Notes: generated from the letters alone by a model not told the origin. Shown: positions 16,355-24,225, numbered from the stretch's first letter. The stretch: 39,731 nucleotides of DNA from an uncultured Alistipes sp. (GCA_910586375.1 CAJUIE010000003.1:1-39731); one strand, 5' to 3'. Made by a program: numbers and translations.

Positions 16355-17440
16355 TTATAACCGAATGCCGTTGCGCCGCAGAATTTTCCGTAATTCGGGT
16401 TCGAGTCGCTTAGCCCAGCGCCAGTAACCCAGATCGGAGGGGTGGATGCCGTCGACCGACGTGGTATGGTCGTCACCCGTCAGGTCGTCGCAGTCGATGA
16501 AGTAGACCTTGTCGAAGCGTTTCATGGCCTCGGCCATCATGCGGCGGGCCGCAGCCCGTTTGTTGGCCTCGACCTCGCGGGCATGGAGATCGAAGTTGCC
16601 GCTTTCGCGGTAGATCGTCTGTACGAAGATCAGCGGCACGTCGGGGCACCCCTGGCGGATACGTTCGATGAAAGGCAGAAGCCGTTCCTCGATCATGTAG
16701 TCCAACGGATTGGAGAAGGCGTCGAAGAGCATGGCATCGGCATCGGTGCAGTCGGCCAGATAAGCGGCGAAATAGGGTTGCAACAGGCAGTTGCCGCTCA
16801 GTGCGATACTACAGATGTCGAGCCCCAGATCGCGCTGTATGATAAGTGGATAGCTCATTCCCGGGCGAGAGGTGCAGACCCCGTGGGTATAGCTCGACCC
16901 AAAGACGACGATCTTATGGCGGAACGGATTCTCCAGCGGTTCGATATGCGCATTTTCGGCGATGCCGATTTCAACTTTGCCTAATTCGCTGTAGTTGGGC
17001 AGGTAAAGCAGGCACTCTTTCGTTGAAGTGTCCATGTGGTCGATAAGCGTAAAGGGCTCGCCGCGGTGGTAGGAGACGTGTGAGGCGGCGTAGAGCCACT
17101 CGCCGTTCTGCCGGATGTAGAGGTCGTAGCCGCCCGTGGAGATGCAGGGGGTATCGTCGGAGCGGTGCTCGAAAAGATATTGTGTGCGGATGTCGAGACG
17201 CGGCGAGTCAGTTGTGAAGAGCAAAGCCAGACCGGCTGCGCAGCGTACTTGCTGGTTCTCGAAGCCCACAAAACCTTTGTAGGCAGTGGTGTCGATACGG
17301 TGATAGATGTGCGGTGTGGGCTGTGCCTTGCCGATGAGCGTCAGCGAGGCGCCGTCGACGAATCGCATTTGCGCGTTCACAGAAGTGAGTGTCAGCGACG
17401 CGATGCTTAGTGCGGTCCAGAGAAAAAGGTGGCGTTTCAT
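16355..17440 (-). CDS. Exported SGNH/GDSL hydrolase with GxDLY N-terminal domain
   Basis: A 361-aa secreted esterase-like protein (signal peptide MKRHLFLWTALSIASLTLTSVNAQ). The N-terminal half carries GGYDLYIRQNGEWLY (about 103-117), the hallmark of the GxDLY domain often paired with SGNH hydrolases. The catalytic half has block I FGSSYTHG (about 180-187, nucleophile Ser), block III SGN (about 215-217) and block V DGIHP with D330 and H333. Such proteins deacetylate glycans or cleave acyl esters; substrate unknown. I start at the ATG at 17440 because it begins the signal peptide; the frame runs on upstream into a domain relic (17498-17698). No clear promoter is visible directly upstream. Confidence 0.88.
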   Translation of the reverse strand: MKRHLFLWTALSIASLTLTSVNAQMRFVDGASLTLIGKAQPTPHIYHRIDTTAYKGFVGFENQQVRCAAGLALLFTTDSPRLDIRTQYLFEHRSDDTPCISTGGYDLYIRQNGEWLYAASHVSYHRGEPFTLIDHMDTSTKECLLYLPNYSELGKVEIGIAENAHIEPLENPFRHKIVVFGSSYTHGVCTSRPGMSYPLIIQRDLGLDICSIALSGNCLLQPYFAAYLADCTDADAMLFDAFSNPLDYMIEERLLPFIERIRQGCPDVPLIFVQTIYRESGNFDLHAREVEANKRAAARRMMAEAMKRFDKVYFIDCDDLTGDDHTTSVDGIHPSDLGYWRWAKRLEPELRKILRRNGIRL

Positions 17441-17497
17441 GATGGATGAAATAATTGGTTGTTGATTCGTTTTCTTTGGCTTCAGCCGATGCGGGTC

Positions 17498-17698
17498 CTG
17501 GTTGCGAAGTTGCACGCAGCGAACGGGGAGACCGTTCGCACGGTATTTGTCGCTCTCGGGGCCCACGTAGGAACTGTAGAAGCCCAAGCTCGACCCGCTC
17601 GTGCTGGTGGCCGAGTAAGGCGCACTGCTCCAGGCGTAACCGCTCGTGCCTACAAGGCTCACACCGCCGGAATCGCTGGGGCGGTAACCCGAAGCCAT
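17498..17698 (-). pseudogene. 5'-truncated relic of a variable C-terminal surface domain (Fib_succ_major/DUF1566-like)
   Basis: About 66 codons encode a peptide starting MASGYRPSDSGG, passing through YAWSSAPY and FYSSYVGP, and ending RANGLPVRCVQL. This is the pattern of the C-terminal 'fibrobacter succinogenes major paralogous'/DUF1566-type, C-type-lectin-like module of Bacteroidetes surface proteins (typically LPASGYR...YWSSS...RANGFPVRCV). No N-terminal protein is attached: an in-frame TAA lies two codons upstream, then the ROK terminator. It also lacks a stop and reads in frame into the SGNH hydrolase. Many variable positions are NNC codons. It is probably a relic or orphan cassette; translation as a hydrolase fusion is unlikely because a signal peptide would become internal. 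Confidence 0.6.
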
Positions 17699-17721
17699 TA
17701 TTTAATCGATTAAGTAAGGCG

Positions 17722-17758
17722 TTTATAAAAATAGGCGGAGGTTGTAAACGCTCCGCCT
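17722..17758 (-). terminator. Terminator downstream of ROK gene
   Basis: Stem AGGCGGAG (17733-17740) with CTCCGCCT (17751-17758), extended by an inner GTT/AAC pairing. On the minus strand a U-rich run (TATTTTTATAA) follows. It lies 19 nt past the ROK stop codon. Confidence 0.75.
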
Positions 17759-17776
17759 GCGTTGTGTTCCGGAGGA

Positions 17777-18781
17777 TTATTTCGGTTGCTCTTGCCAGAT
17801 AAGGGCCGAGGCACCCAGAATGGCTGCATTTTTACCCTGAATGCCGCTCGGCTGGAGCTTGACTTTGTTTTTGAAGACGGAGAGCATGTTCTCCTCCATG
17901 TACCATTGCGTGGGTTCGAAGAGGAGTTTGTTTGCTTTGGCGAGGCCGCCGAAGAGGAAGATCGCCTCAGGGGAGGTGATCGTCACCACGTCAGCCAGGG
18001 CTCGTCCCAGCATTTCGCCTGTAAAGCGGAACGCCTCTTTAGCTATGGGGTCTCCCTGTTCAGCTGCGGCCGAAATCATCGAGGCGTCGAAATCGTCGTA
18101 GGCGATACTGCGGAGCTTACTCGGCGTCGACATGCGGGCCATCAATTCGAAAGCCGTGCGTTTGATGCCCGTGGCCGATACGTAGGTCTCCAGACAGCCG
18201 TAGCGCCCGCAGCCGCACTGTCGGCCGCCACGTTCGACGATTACGTGGCCCAGTTCGCCGGCGAAACCGTCATGGCCATAGATCATTTCGCCGTTGGCTA
18301 CAAATCCCGAGCCCAGGCCCGTGCCGAGCGTTACCATGATAAAATCGCGCATACCTTTTGCGTTGCCGTAGATCATTTCGCCGATCGTTGCAGCATTGGC
18401 ATCGTTGGTCACCCGGATTTTTGATTCGCCGAAGCAGGCAGCGATGTCATGGGCTATGTGGAAAATACGGCGGGTTTCGTCGGGATTTTTCTCGTTTTCA
18501 CGGAATTTCCAGAGGTTGGCCGGCATTTCGATAGTTCCCTGGTGGTAGTTGGCGTTGGGTGCACCGATGCCTATGCCCATCAGTTCGTAGTCGAACGAGA
18601 GGCTGTCGGCCAGGGCTCGCATTGACTCGCACAGCTCTTTGACATAGGCGGCGTAGTCGTCGAAATGGGGGTATTTTTTCGTTGATATGACCGATTCGGC
18701 ATAGAGATCGCCGTTTTCGTCGACCAGACCGAACGCGGTGTTGATGCCGCCGATGTCCACGCCGATAGCGAGTTTTTTCAT
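17777..18781 (-). CDS. ROK family sugar kinase (glucokinase-like)
   Basis: A 334-aa protein of the ROK (repressor, ORF, kinase) family without the HTH domain, so a kinase and not a regulator. Visible are the phosphate loop region GVDIGGINTAFGLVD (7-21), VTNDANAATIGE, VTLGTGLGSG, the catalytic GFAGELGH, and the zinc motif RQCGCGRYGCLETYVS (about 204-219). ROK kinases phosphorylate glucose, N-acetylglucosamine, mannose or fructose; the substrate cannot be read from motifs. Monocistronic, with a good promoter and terminator. Divergent from the polyprenyl synthase. Confidence 0.93.
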   Translation of the reverse strand: MKKLAIGVDIGGINTAFGLVDENGDLYAESVISTKKYPHFDDYAAYVKELCESMRALADSLSFDYELMGIGIGAPNANYHQGTIEMPANLWKFRENEKNPDETRRIFHIAHDIAACFGESKIRVTNDANAATIGEMIYGNAKGMRDFIMVTLGTGLGSGFVANGEMIYGHDGFAGELGHVIVERGGRQCGCGRYGCLETYVSATGIKRTAFELMARMSTPSKLRSIAYDDFDASMISAAAEQGDPIAKEAFRFTGEMLGRALADVVTITSPEAIFLFGGLAKANKLLFEPTQWYMEENMLSVFKNKVKLQPSGIQGKNAAILGASALIWQEQPK

Positions 18782-18814
18782 GATTCCGGTTTTTTTAAGG
18801 TGGTTTTATCTTGT

Positions 18815-18845
18815 CAAAGTTAATGGAAAATTCGTCTTCTCCAAA
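18815..18845 (-). promoter_or_regulatory. Promoter of ROK gene
   Basis: On the minus strand, -33 TTTG (18842-18845), a 19-nt spacer and -7 TAACTTTG (18815-18822). One of the best matches to the Bacteroidetes consensus in the window. Confidence 0.78.
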
Positions 18846-18854
18846 GTTTTTTCC

Positions 18855-18862
18855 TACTTTTG
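18855..18862 (+). promoter_or_regulatory. -7 box for polyprenyl synthase gene
   Basis: TACTTTTG, 27 nt upstream of the ATG at 18890. It lies just outside the -33 element of the divergent ROK promoter. Confidence 0.6.
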
Positions 18863-18889
18863 GGACATATTTCAACATTTTTTGCGCTC

Positions 18890-19861
18890 ATGTCCGATAA
18901 CGAACGATTGCTTTCCGTCATCGAAAATTACCTGGCTTTGGCTGAGCTGCCGGCCGAGCCCGAGCTGCTCTATGCGCCTATAGGCTATTCGCTCGCCGGG
19001 GGAGGCAAACGGCTGCGCCCCATGTTGCTTCTTTTGGCGTGCGGTATCTTTTCCGATGATGTGCAGCAGGCTCTGCCTGCCGCGGCGGCCGTAGAAGTGT
19101 TCCATAATTTCACGCTGCTGCATGATGACATCATGGACAATGCCGCCCTCCGCCGTGGCAAGCCTTCGGTGCACGCCAAATGGGGGCGCAATGTGGCCAT
19201 CCTCTCGGGCGATGCCATGCTGATCTGGGCTTACCGGTTGTTGGCTGGCGTGCCGGCGGTGGCTCTGCCGCGTGTGCTGGAGACCTTTAACGGCATGGCG
19301 CTGGAGGTGTGCGAAGGGCAGCAGTACGACATGGATTTCGAGAGCAGACCGAAAGTCTCGGTGGTTGAGTACCTCCACATGATAGAGCAGAAAACCTCGG
19401 TTCTGCTGGCTGGGTCGGTAGTTATTGGTGCCATGTTGGGCGGTGCTTCGGACGAGGATTGCCGCAAGCTGCGCAACTTTGCCATCGAGCTGGGACTGGC
19501 TTTCCAGCTTCAGGACGACCTGTTGGATAGTTATGGCGACGAACGCCTGGGTAAGGCTATCGGCGGCGATATTCTTGAGGGAAAGAAAACGTATCTGATG
19601 ATTACGGCCATGAGTCGGGCCGACGACGCCACGCGCGAGGAACTGCGCAGGTTGCTGGCTGACGCAACGATGCTGCCCGCGGAAAAAATCGGCGCCGTGA
19701 AGTCCATTTACGACCGGCTCGATGTGCCCCGCCTCACGGAGCAGCAGATCGGTCTGCGCTTCGAACGGGCTTTGGGCATTCTCTCGACGCTTTCGGTCGG
19801 GGCGGCTCGCACAGAGTCCATGCGCGAATATGCCGCTGGGCTGATGGGGAGGAAGAAGTAA
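18890..19861 (+). CDS. Polyprenyl (isoprenyl diphosphate) synthase
   Basis: A 323-aa trans-prenyltransferase that condenses IPP with allylic diphosphates. It has GGGKRLRP (37-44), the first aspartate-rich motif DDIMD (79-83) followed by LRRGKP, and the second motif DDLLD in FQLQDDLLDSYGD. There is no two-residue insertion in the first motif, unlike bacterial FPP synthase. A Phe five residues upstream (FTLLHDD) hints at a shorter product. Chain length (C15-C40) remains open. An in-frame TTG at 18860 lies inside the -7 box, so I use the ATG at 18890. Confidence 0.93.
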   Translation: MSDNERLLSVIENYLALAELPAEPELLYAPIGYSLAGGGKRLRPMLLLLACGIFSDDVQQALPAAAAVEVFHNFTLLHDDIMDNAALRRGKPSVHAKWGRNVAILSGDAMLIWAYRLLAGVPAVALPRVLETFNGMALEVCEGQQYDMDFESRPKVSVVEYLHMIEQKTSVLLAGSVVIGAMLGGASDEDCRKLRNFAIELGLAFQLQDDLLDSYGDERLGKAIGGDILEGKKTYLMITAMSRADDATREELRRLLADATMLPAEKIGAVKSIYDRLDVPRLTEQQIGLRFERALGILSTLSVGAARTESMREYAAGLMGRKK

Positions 19862-19869
19862 ATTAGGGG

Positions 19870-19985
19870 CGGGATTTTCGAGTCGAAGCCAGTGGGGGAG
19901 CGCGGAGCGCGAGCCTTCGCCGGGGGGGGCGGCTCGCCAGCCTGAAGGCTGAATGTGTTGCAAAATTTCCGGCTGAAGCCGGGAC
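19870..19985. repeat. GC-rich palindromic intergenic repeat (family A)
   Basis: Contains CCTTCGCCGGGGG, CAGCCTGAAGGCTG (19938-19951) and CCGGCTGAAGCCGG (19969-19982), two clean hairpins. It fills the gap between the polyprenyl synthase and U32 genes and leaves no obvious promoter for the latter. Confidence 0.68.
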
Positions 19986-20011
19986 AAAAATGAAATAAAA
20001 ATTTTCGCATC

Positions 20012-21262
20012 ATGCGACGCAGCGATGTAGAAATTATGGCCCCTGTGGGCAGTTATGAGGCTTTGGCCGCAGCTATCGGGGCCGGGGCCGATTCGATATA
20101 TTTCGGGGTCGGAAAACTTAATATGCGCTCGGCTTCGGCGGCTAACTTTACGCTCGACGATCTGGAACGTATCGTTGCTGCGGCTCATGCTGCCGGGGTG
20201 AGGGCTTACCTGACGGTCAATACGGTTGTTTATGAGGACGAAATCACCGCTGCACATGAGGTAATCGACCGTGCCCTGACCGCGGGTGTCGATGCCGTTA
20301 TCGCTTCCGATATGGCGGTGATTCTGTATGCCCGGCGGGTCGGTGTTGAGGTTCACATATCGACCCAGTGCAACATCTCCAACTCCGAGGCCGTGAAGTT
20401 TTTCGCCCAGTGGGCCGATACAGTGGTTCTGGCACGCGAGTTGACCCTGGAGCAGGTGGCGCGCATTCACCGTGAAATCGCCGAGAACGACATTCGCGGG
20501 CCGCGGGGCGAACGGGTCGGGATCGAGATGTTCGCCCATGGGGCCCTCTGCATGGCCGTTTCGGGCAAGTGTTATTTGTCGCTTTTCGAAACCGGCTGCT
20601 CGGCCAACCGGGGTGCCTGCCGCCAGCTTTGCCGCCGCAAATATACCCTTCGCGACAGCGAGACGGGCGCCGAGGTAGAGACCGACGGTCGTTATGTTCT
20701 TTCGCCCAAGGACCTCTGTACCATCGACTTCCTGGATCGTATGATTGGCGCCGGTGTCCGCGTGCTCAAGATCGAAGGACGGGCCCGGGGCGCCGAGTAT
20801 GTCAAGCGAGTGGTCGAGTGTTATGACGAGGCGCTGCGCGCCATCGAGGCGGGGACTTATACAGCCTCTCTGGCCGCCGGACTGAAGGAGGAGCTGCGCA
20901 CGGTCTTCAACCGCGGTTTCTGGGAGGGTTATTACGCCGGGCGACCCGTCGCCGAGCACAGCGAACATTATGGCTCGGCCGCTACGCGACGCAAGGTGTA
21001 CGTGGGGAAGGTTGTCAACTTTTATAAAAAATTATCGGTCGCTGAAGTGCTGGTCGAGGCTGCACCGATTGGCCGGGGCGAGGATATTTTTTTCATGGGT
21101 GCCACGACGGGCGTTGCCGAACAGCGTCTCGATGAGCTCCACGGGCCCGACGGAACTCCGGCAGAGGAGGTCGTACAGGGGCAGCTATGTGCTATTCGTA
21201 CGCCAGGCGTCATTCGCCGAGGGGATCAGCTCTATAAGTTTGTTGTGGTTGAAAATGATTGA
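20012..21262 (+). CDS. Peptidase U32 family protein (TrhP/RlhA-type RNA hydroxylation)
   Basis: A 416-aa protein. The N-terminus (VEIMAPVGSYEALAAAIGAGADSIYFG) is the U32 start. The U32 signature follows as EMFAHGALCMAVSGKCYLS with further cysteines (TGCSANRGACRQLCRRKY), probably iron-sulfur ligands. Family members TrhP and RlhA in E. coli introduce 5-hydroxy groups into tRNA uridine or 23S rRNA cytidine using prephenate; true protease activity is doubtful. Length is closer to TrhP (about 450 aa) than RlhA (about 650). The LD-carboxypeptidase gene follows directly, so they are probably co-transcribed. Confidence 0.88.
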   Translation: MRRSDVEIMAPVGSYEALAAAIGAGADSIYFGVGKLNMRSASAANFTLDDLERIVAAAHAAGVRAYLTVNTVVYEDEITAAHEVIDRALTAGVDAVIASDMAVILYARRVGVEVHISTQCNISNSEAVKFFAQWADTVVLARELTLEQVARIHREIAENDIRGPRGERVGIEMFAHGALCMAVSGKCYLSLFETGCSANRGACRQLCRRKYTLRDSETGAEVETDGRYVLSPKDLCTIDFLDRMIGAGVRVLKIEGRARGAEYVKRVVECYDEALRAIEAGTYTASLAAGLKEELRTVFNRGFWEGYYAGRPVAEHSEHYGSAATRRKVYVGKVVNFYKKLSVAEVLVEAAPIGRGEDIFFMGATTGVAEQRLDELHGPDGTPAEEVVQGQLCAIRTPGVIRRGDQLYKFVVVEND

Positions 21263-22270
21263 TTGTCAGTGAAAAAAGGCTTTCTTCTGTTCGGCTTGAT
21301 GTTTTTGACGCTTTGGGCTGTTGCGCGGGCTGGTTCTCCCGAGGCTGTACGCTTCGTGCAACCTCCTTATTTGCGGGCGGGCGACACTGTGGCGCTGGTT
21401 GCTCCGGCTGCAAAACTTTCTGAGAGGGACGATACGGCCCGCATCCGCGAACGCTTCGCCGAGTGGGGTCTTTATGCGAAGTTCAGTGATCATGCGTGCG
21501 ACCGCGATGACGCTTATTTTTCGGCTTCGGATTCGCTGCGGGCCGCCGATTTGCAGGCCGCTCTGAACGACCCCTCCGTGAAGGCCATTATTGCCTGCCG
21601 CGGAGGTTATGGTTCGGTACGGCTGTTGCCGATGCTTGATCTGGTGTCTTTACGCGACCACCCCAAATGGCTGGTGGGCTTCAGCGACATTACCACGCTC
21701 CACTTAGTGCTGCGGACCTTAGGCATCGAATCGATCCATGCGACAATGCCGTCGCTCTTCCTCTTCGACGAGGAGGACCCTTCGGCCGAATCGCTTCGTC
21801 AGGCTCTTTTCGGTGAGCTGGCCGGAGCGGGTGTTTCGCATCATCCGTTGAACTGTGAGGGGGTGGCCCGGGGACGGGTGGTCGGGGGCAACCTTACGCT
21901 GCTCTCGATGGCTGCCGGAACCCCTGAGGCGTTGTGTCTGGAGGAGCCGACGATTCTCTTCATCGAGGAGGTGGGTGAGTCTGCTTACAGCCTCGACCGC
22001 ATGATGCGGCACCTGGCGCGCAGCGGCGCTCTGCGCAATGTGACAGGTGTTGTTGTGGGACACCTGACCGACATCGGAGGGCTGCATCGGTTTGGTGTCG
22101 AGGACCCCTGCCAGACCATTGCCGGGGTACTGCGTCCGTTGGGCATTCCGGTGGCTTTCGGCTTTCCGGCAGGGCATGACCGACCCAATTTCGCCCTTTA
22201 TTTAGGTCGCCAGGCGACCCTTACGGTCGACGGCCGCGAGGCCCGCCTGGTTTTCGACAGTGTGCCGTAG
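21263..22270 (+). CDS. LD-carboxypeptidase (peptidase S66)
   Basis: An approximately 335-aa exported S66 peptidase, expected to remove the terminal D-alanine from tetrapeptide stems during peptidoglycan recycling. The family triad is visible: S141 in GFSDIT, E235 in FIEEVGE and H305 in AGHDRPN. A hydrophobic signal segment (KKGFLLFGLMFLTLWAVARA) suggests periplasmic or lipid-side location, unlike cytoplasmic E. coli LdcA. There is no ATG: translation starts at TTG (21263, abutting the U32 stop) or GTG (21269). Confidence 0.9.
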   Translation: MSVKKGFLLFGLMFLTLWAVARAGSPEAVRFVQPPYLRAGDTVALVAPAAKLSERDDTARIRERFAEWGLYAKFSDHACDRDDAYFSASDSLRAADLQAALNDPSVKAIIACRGGYGSVRLLPMLDLVSLRDHPKWLVGFSDITTLHLVLRTLGIESIHATMPSLFLFDEEDPSAESLRQALFGELAGAGVSHHPLNCEGVARGRVVGGNLTLLSMAAGTPEALCLEEPTILFIEEVGESAYSLDRMMRHLARSGALRNVTGVVVGHLTDIGGLHRFGVEDPCQTIAGVLRPLGIPVAFGFPAGHDRPNFALYLGRQATLTVDGREARLVFDSVP

Positions 22271-22284
22271 CCTCCGTGTCCGGT

Positions 22285-22395
22285 GATTGCGGTTTGGATT
22301 CTCGGGTCCGCAGGGCAGAGGCTGCGGCCCGCCCGGCGAAAGTCGAAAAACCTTCTCCCCGCCTCGTTCGCCGCGGCACTCCCTCCCCGGTGGCA
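22285..22395. repeat. GC-rich intergenic region (family A words)
   Basis: Contains GAGGCTGCGGCCCGCCCGG and a GCC/GGC-rich stretch. No gene is seen. It follows the LD-carboxypeptidase gene. Confidence 0.45.
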
Positions 22396-22398
22396 GCG

Positions 22399-22446
22399 AA
22401 AATGCCGCTGATTATGAAAATATATGACGGCATTTTATTATTTTTG
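22399..22446 (+). promoter_or_regulatory. Inverted repeat plus promoter of Xaa-Pro aminopeptidase gene
   Basis: AAAATGCCG (22399-22407) and CGGCATTTT (22428-22436) form a 9-bp inverted repeat with a 20-nt AT-rich loop, immediately followed by the -7 box TATTTTTG (22439-22446). The repeat covers the -33 region, so it could be an operator, or the terminator of the upstream gene. Confidence 0.5.
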
Positions 22447-22468
22447 TAGGTAACAAACATCAGATATC

Positions 22469-23860
22469 ATGTTTTCAGCCAATACGTATGCCTCGCGGCG
22501 CGGCGAACTGCGCACAAAGGTTGGTGGCGGAGTGATCCTCCTGCCGGGCAATGCCCTCTCGCCGAACAATTACCCGAATAACGCTTATTATTTCCGACAG
22601 GACTCGACATTCCGTTATTATTTTGGTCTGAATGTCCCCGCGCTTGTGGGGCTTGTCGATGCCGATTCGGGCGAGGAGATGCTTTTTGGCGACGATTTTA
22701 CGGTCGAGGACATCATCTGGACGGGGCCGCAGCCCACGCTTCGCGAGTTGGGAGCCGGGGCGGGCGTCACGGCCACTTTCCCTCTCTGCGAGTTGGATAA
22801 ACACCTCCGGAAGGCTATTGCGCAGGGTCGCCGTATCCATTATTTGCCACCTTATCGTGGTCAGACGAAGTTGCAGTTGTCGGCCTTGCTGGGTATCCGT
22901 CCCGAGCTGTTGCACGATTATAAGTCGGTTGACCTGATGCTGGCCGTGGCCGAGATGCGCGAGTGCAAGAGCGCGGAGGAGATCGAGGAGATGGAGCGCG
23001 CGTTCCGCATCGGTTATGATATGCACACGTTGGCCATGCAGATGTGCCGTCCGGGTGTTGTCGAGCGCGAAATAGCGGGGGCTATCGAGGGCGTCGCCAA
23101 GTCGCAGGGACAGGGCGTCTCGTTCCCCTCGATCGTGTCGCAGCATGGCGAGACGCTGCACAACCTCAATGCCGATGGGGTGCTCGAAACGGGGCGTTTG
23201 CTGCTTTGTGATGCCGGCGCCGAGAGTGTTGAGGGATATTGCTCCGACCATACGCGTACCTATCCCGTCGGCGGAAAGTTTACGCCCCGGCAGCGAGAGA
23301 TTTATGACATTGTGCTTGCGGCTCATGATCATGTGGCACGAATCGTGAAGCCCGGAATGATGTACACCGATGTGCACCGGGCCGCTTACCTCTCGCTGGC
23401 TGAGGGGCTGGTTGGTGCCGGACTGCTGAAAGGTCCGGCCGAAGATGCCGTGGCGGCGGGTGCCATGACGCTTTTCATGCCTCACGGTCTGGGCCACGGT
23501 CTGGGGATGGATGTTCACGACTGTGAGGCGATGGGCGAGCGGTCATTCGACTTTGCGTCGATCGCCGCCCGGGCCGCCGCGTCGGGCACATGTATTTACC
23601 GTACGGCCTGGCGATTGCGTCCGGGTACGGTACTGACCGATGAGCCGGGCATTTATTTCATTCCGGCTCTGATTGACAAGTGTCGTGCCGATGGTTTATA
23701 TAAAGGTATCGTCGACTACAATGCTCTGGATGCTTACCGGGACTTTGGCGGTATCCGTATCGAGGACGACTTGCTTGTTACCGCAGCGGGTAACCGCATG
23801 TTGGGCGACCGCAAGATTCCCGTCACGGCTGATGAGCTGGAGGCTGTCGTGGGGCGGTGA
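22469..23860 (+). CDS. Xaa-Pro aminopeptidase (M24 family, aminopeptidase P-like)
   Basis: A 463-aa metallopeptidase releasing N-terminal residues before proline. The N-terminal creatinase-like domain starts with YASRRGELRTKVGGGVILL and contains the substrate-tunnel region YYFRQDSTFRYYFGL. The pita-bread catalytic domain shows all metal ligands: Asp in CDAGAE, Asp in CSDHTRTYP, His in HGLGHGLGMDVHD, Glu in TDEPGIYF and Glu in GGIRIEDD. No signal peptide, so cytoplasmic. Length is typical for PepP. The -7 box is 22 nt upstream of the ATG. Confidence 0.94.
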   Translation: MFSANTYASRRGELRTKVGGGVILLPGNALSPNNYPNNAYYFRQDSTFRYYFGLNVPALVGLVDADSGEEMLFGDDFTVEDIIWTGPQPTLRELGAGAGVTATFPLCELDKHLRKAIAQGRRIHYLPPYRGQTKLQLSALLGIRPELLHDYKSVDLMLAVAEMRECKSAEEIEEMERAFRIGYDMHTLAMQMCRPGVVEREIAGAIEGVAKSQGQGVSFPSIVSQHGETLHNLNADGVLETGRLLLCDAGAESVEGYCSDHTRTYPVGGKFTPRQREIYDIVLAAHDHVARIVKPGMMYTDVHRAAYLSLAEGLVGAGLLKGPAEDAVAAGAMTLFMPHGLGHGLGMDVHDCEAMGERSFDFASIAARAAASGTCIYRTAWRLRPGTVLTDEPGIYFIPALIDKCRADGLYKGIVDYNALDAYRDFGGIRIEDDLLVTAAGNRMLGDRKIPVTADELEAVVGR

Positions 23861-23880
23861 AAAGAGGTGAAAGCTCCTTT

Positions 23881-23916
23881 GTCATTCTGAGGAGTGCGCA
23901 GCACGACGAAGAATCT
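23881..23916. repeat. Family B dispersed element (GTCATTCTGAG...AAGAATCT)
   Basis: Begins GTCATTCTGAGGAG and ends CGAAGAATCT; the ends contain ATTCT and AGAAT, an inverted pair. Related copies: 5321-5359 (opposite strand) and 32146-32174. It lies 20 nt after the aminopeptidase stop. Confidence 0.6.
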
Positions 23917-24008
23917 GTATCGCGATAATAGATTGTTGCCTTCGCCACCCCTGGCTTCGGTCCGACTGTAAAAACCGTTAACGATATATACCCGAAAAAC
24001 ACGATATT

Positions 24009-24203
24009 ATGACAACCAAAACCAAATGGATCATCGGCACGGCCGCAGTGCTTATCGCCCTGCTGTTGGTGGTAATCTTTTCGAAAAACATCTGGAACTG
24101 GTTCGAAAACGTGCTGGTCGACATCCTGATTTACCTCATCGTTTTCGCTGCCGGCTGGGCGTTGGGTCGCTTTGCGGGCCGTAACCCTCGGGGTAACGTC
24201 TGA
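24009..24203 (+). CDS. Small two-helix membrane protein, uncharacterised
   Basis: A 64-aa protein with two hydrophobic segments: residues about 7-24 (WIIGTAAVLIALLLVVIF) and about 35-52 (LVDILIYLIVFAAGWALG). An amphipathic linker rich in Trp and Asn joins them, and a basic C-terminus ends AGRNPRGNV. I do not recognise a family. It is believable as a gene because its codon use resembles its neighbours and a strong terminator follows 22 nt after its stop. No good TAnnTTTG box is seen upstream. It could be a stress-type membrane peptide, but this is only inference. Confidence 0.72.
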   Translation: MTTKTKWIIGTAAVLIALLLVVIFSKNIWNWFENVLVDILIYLIVFAAGWALGRFAGRNPRGNV

Positions 24204-24225
24204 GAACATGCACTTTTTGCACGGG

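Noticed and set aside
17441..17698. SGNH hydrolase starting at 17698 as a fusion with a lectin-like N-terminal module
   Set aside because: The fusion would bury a clear signal peptide at residue 87, and no promoter precedes 17698; a relic reading through by chance is simpler.
17400..17760. Active diversity-generating retroelement
   Set aside because: No reverse transcriptase, accessory gene or AAC-rich template repeat is in the window; only a variable-region-like fragment is present.
18872..20968. Long minus-strand open frame (698 codons) opposite the polyprenyl synthase and U32 genes
   Set aside because: It is rich in Arg, His, Gln and Pro, has no recognisable domain, and covers two well-supported genes plus the repeat between them; it is an antisense shadow of GC-rich coding DNA.
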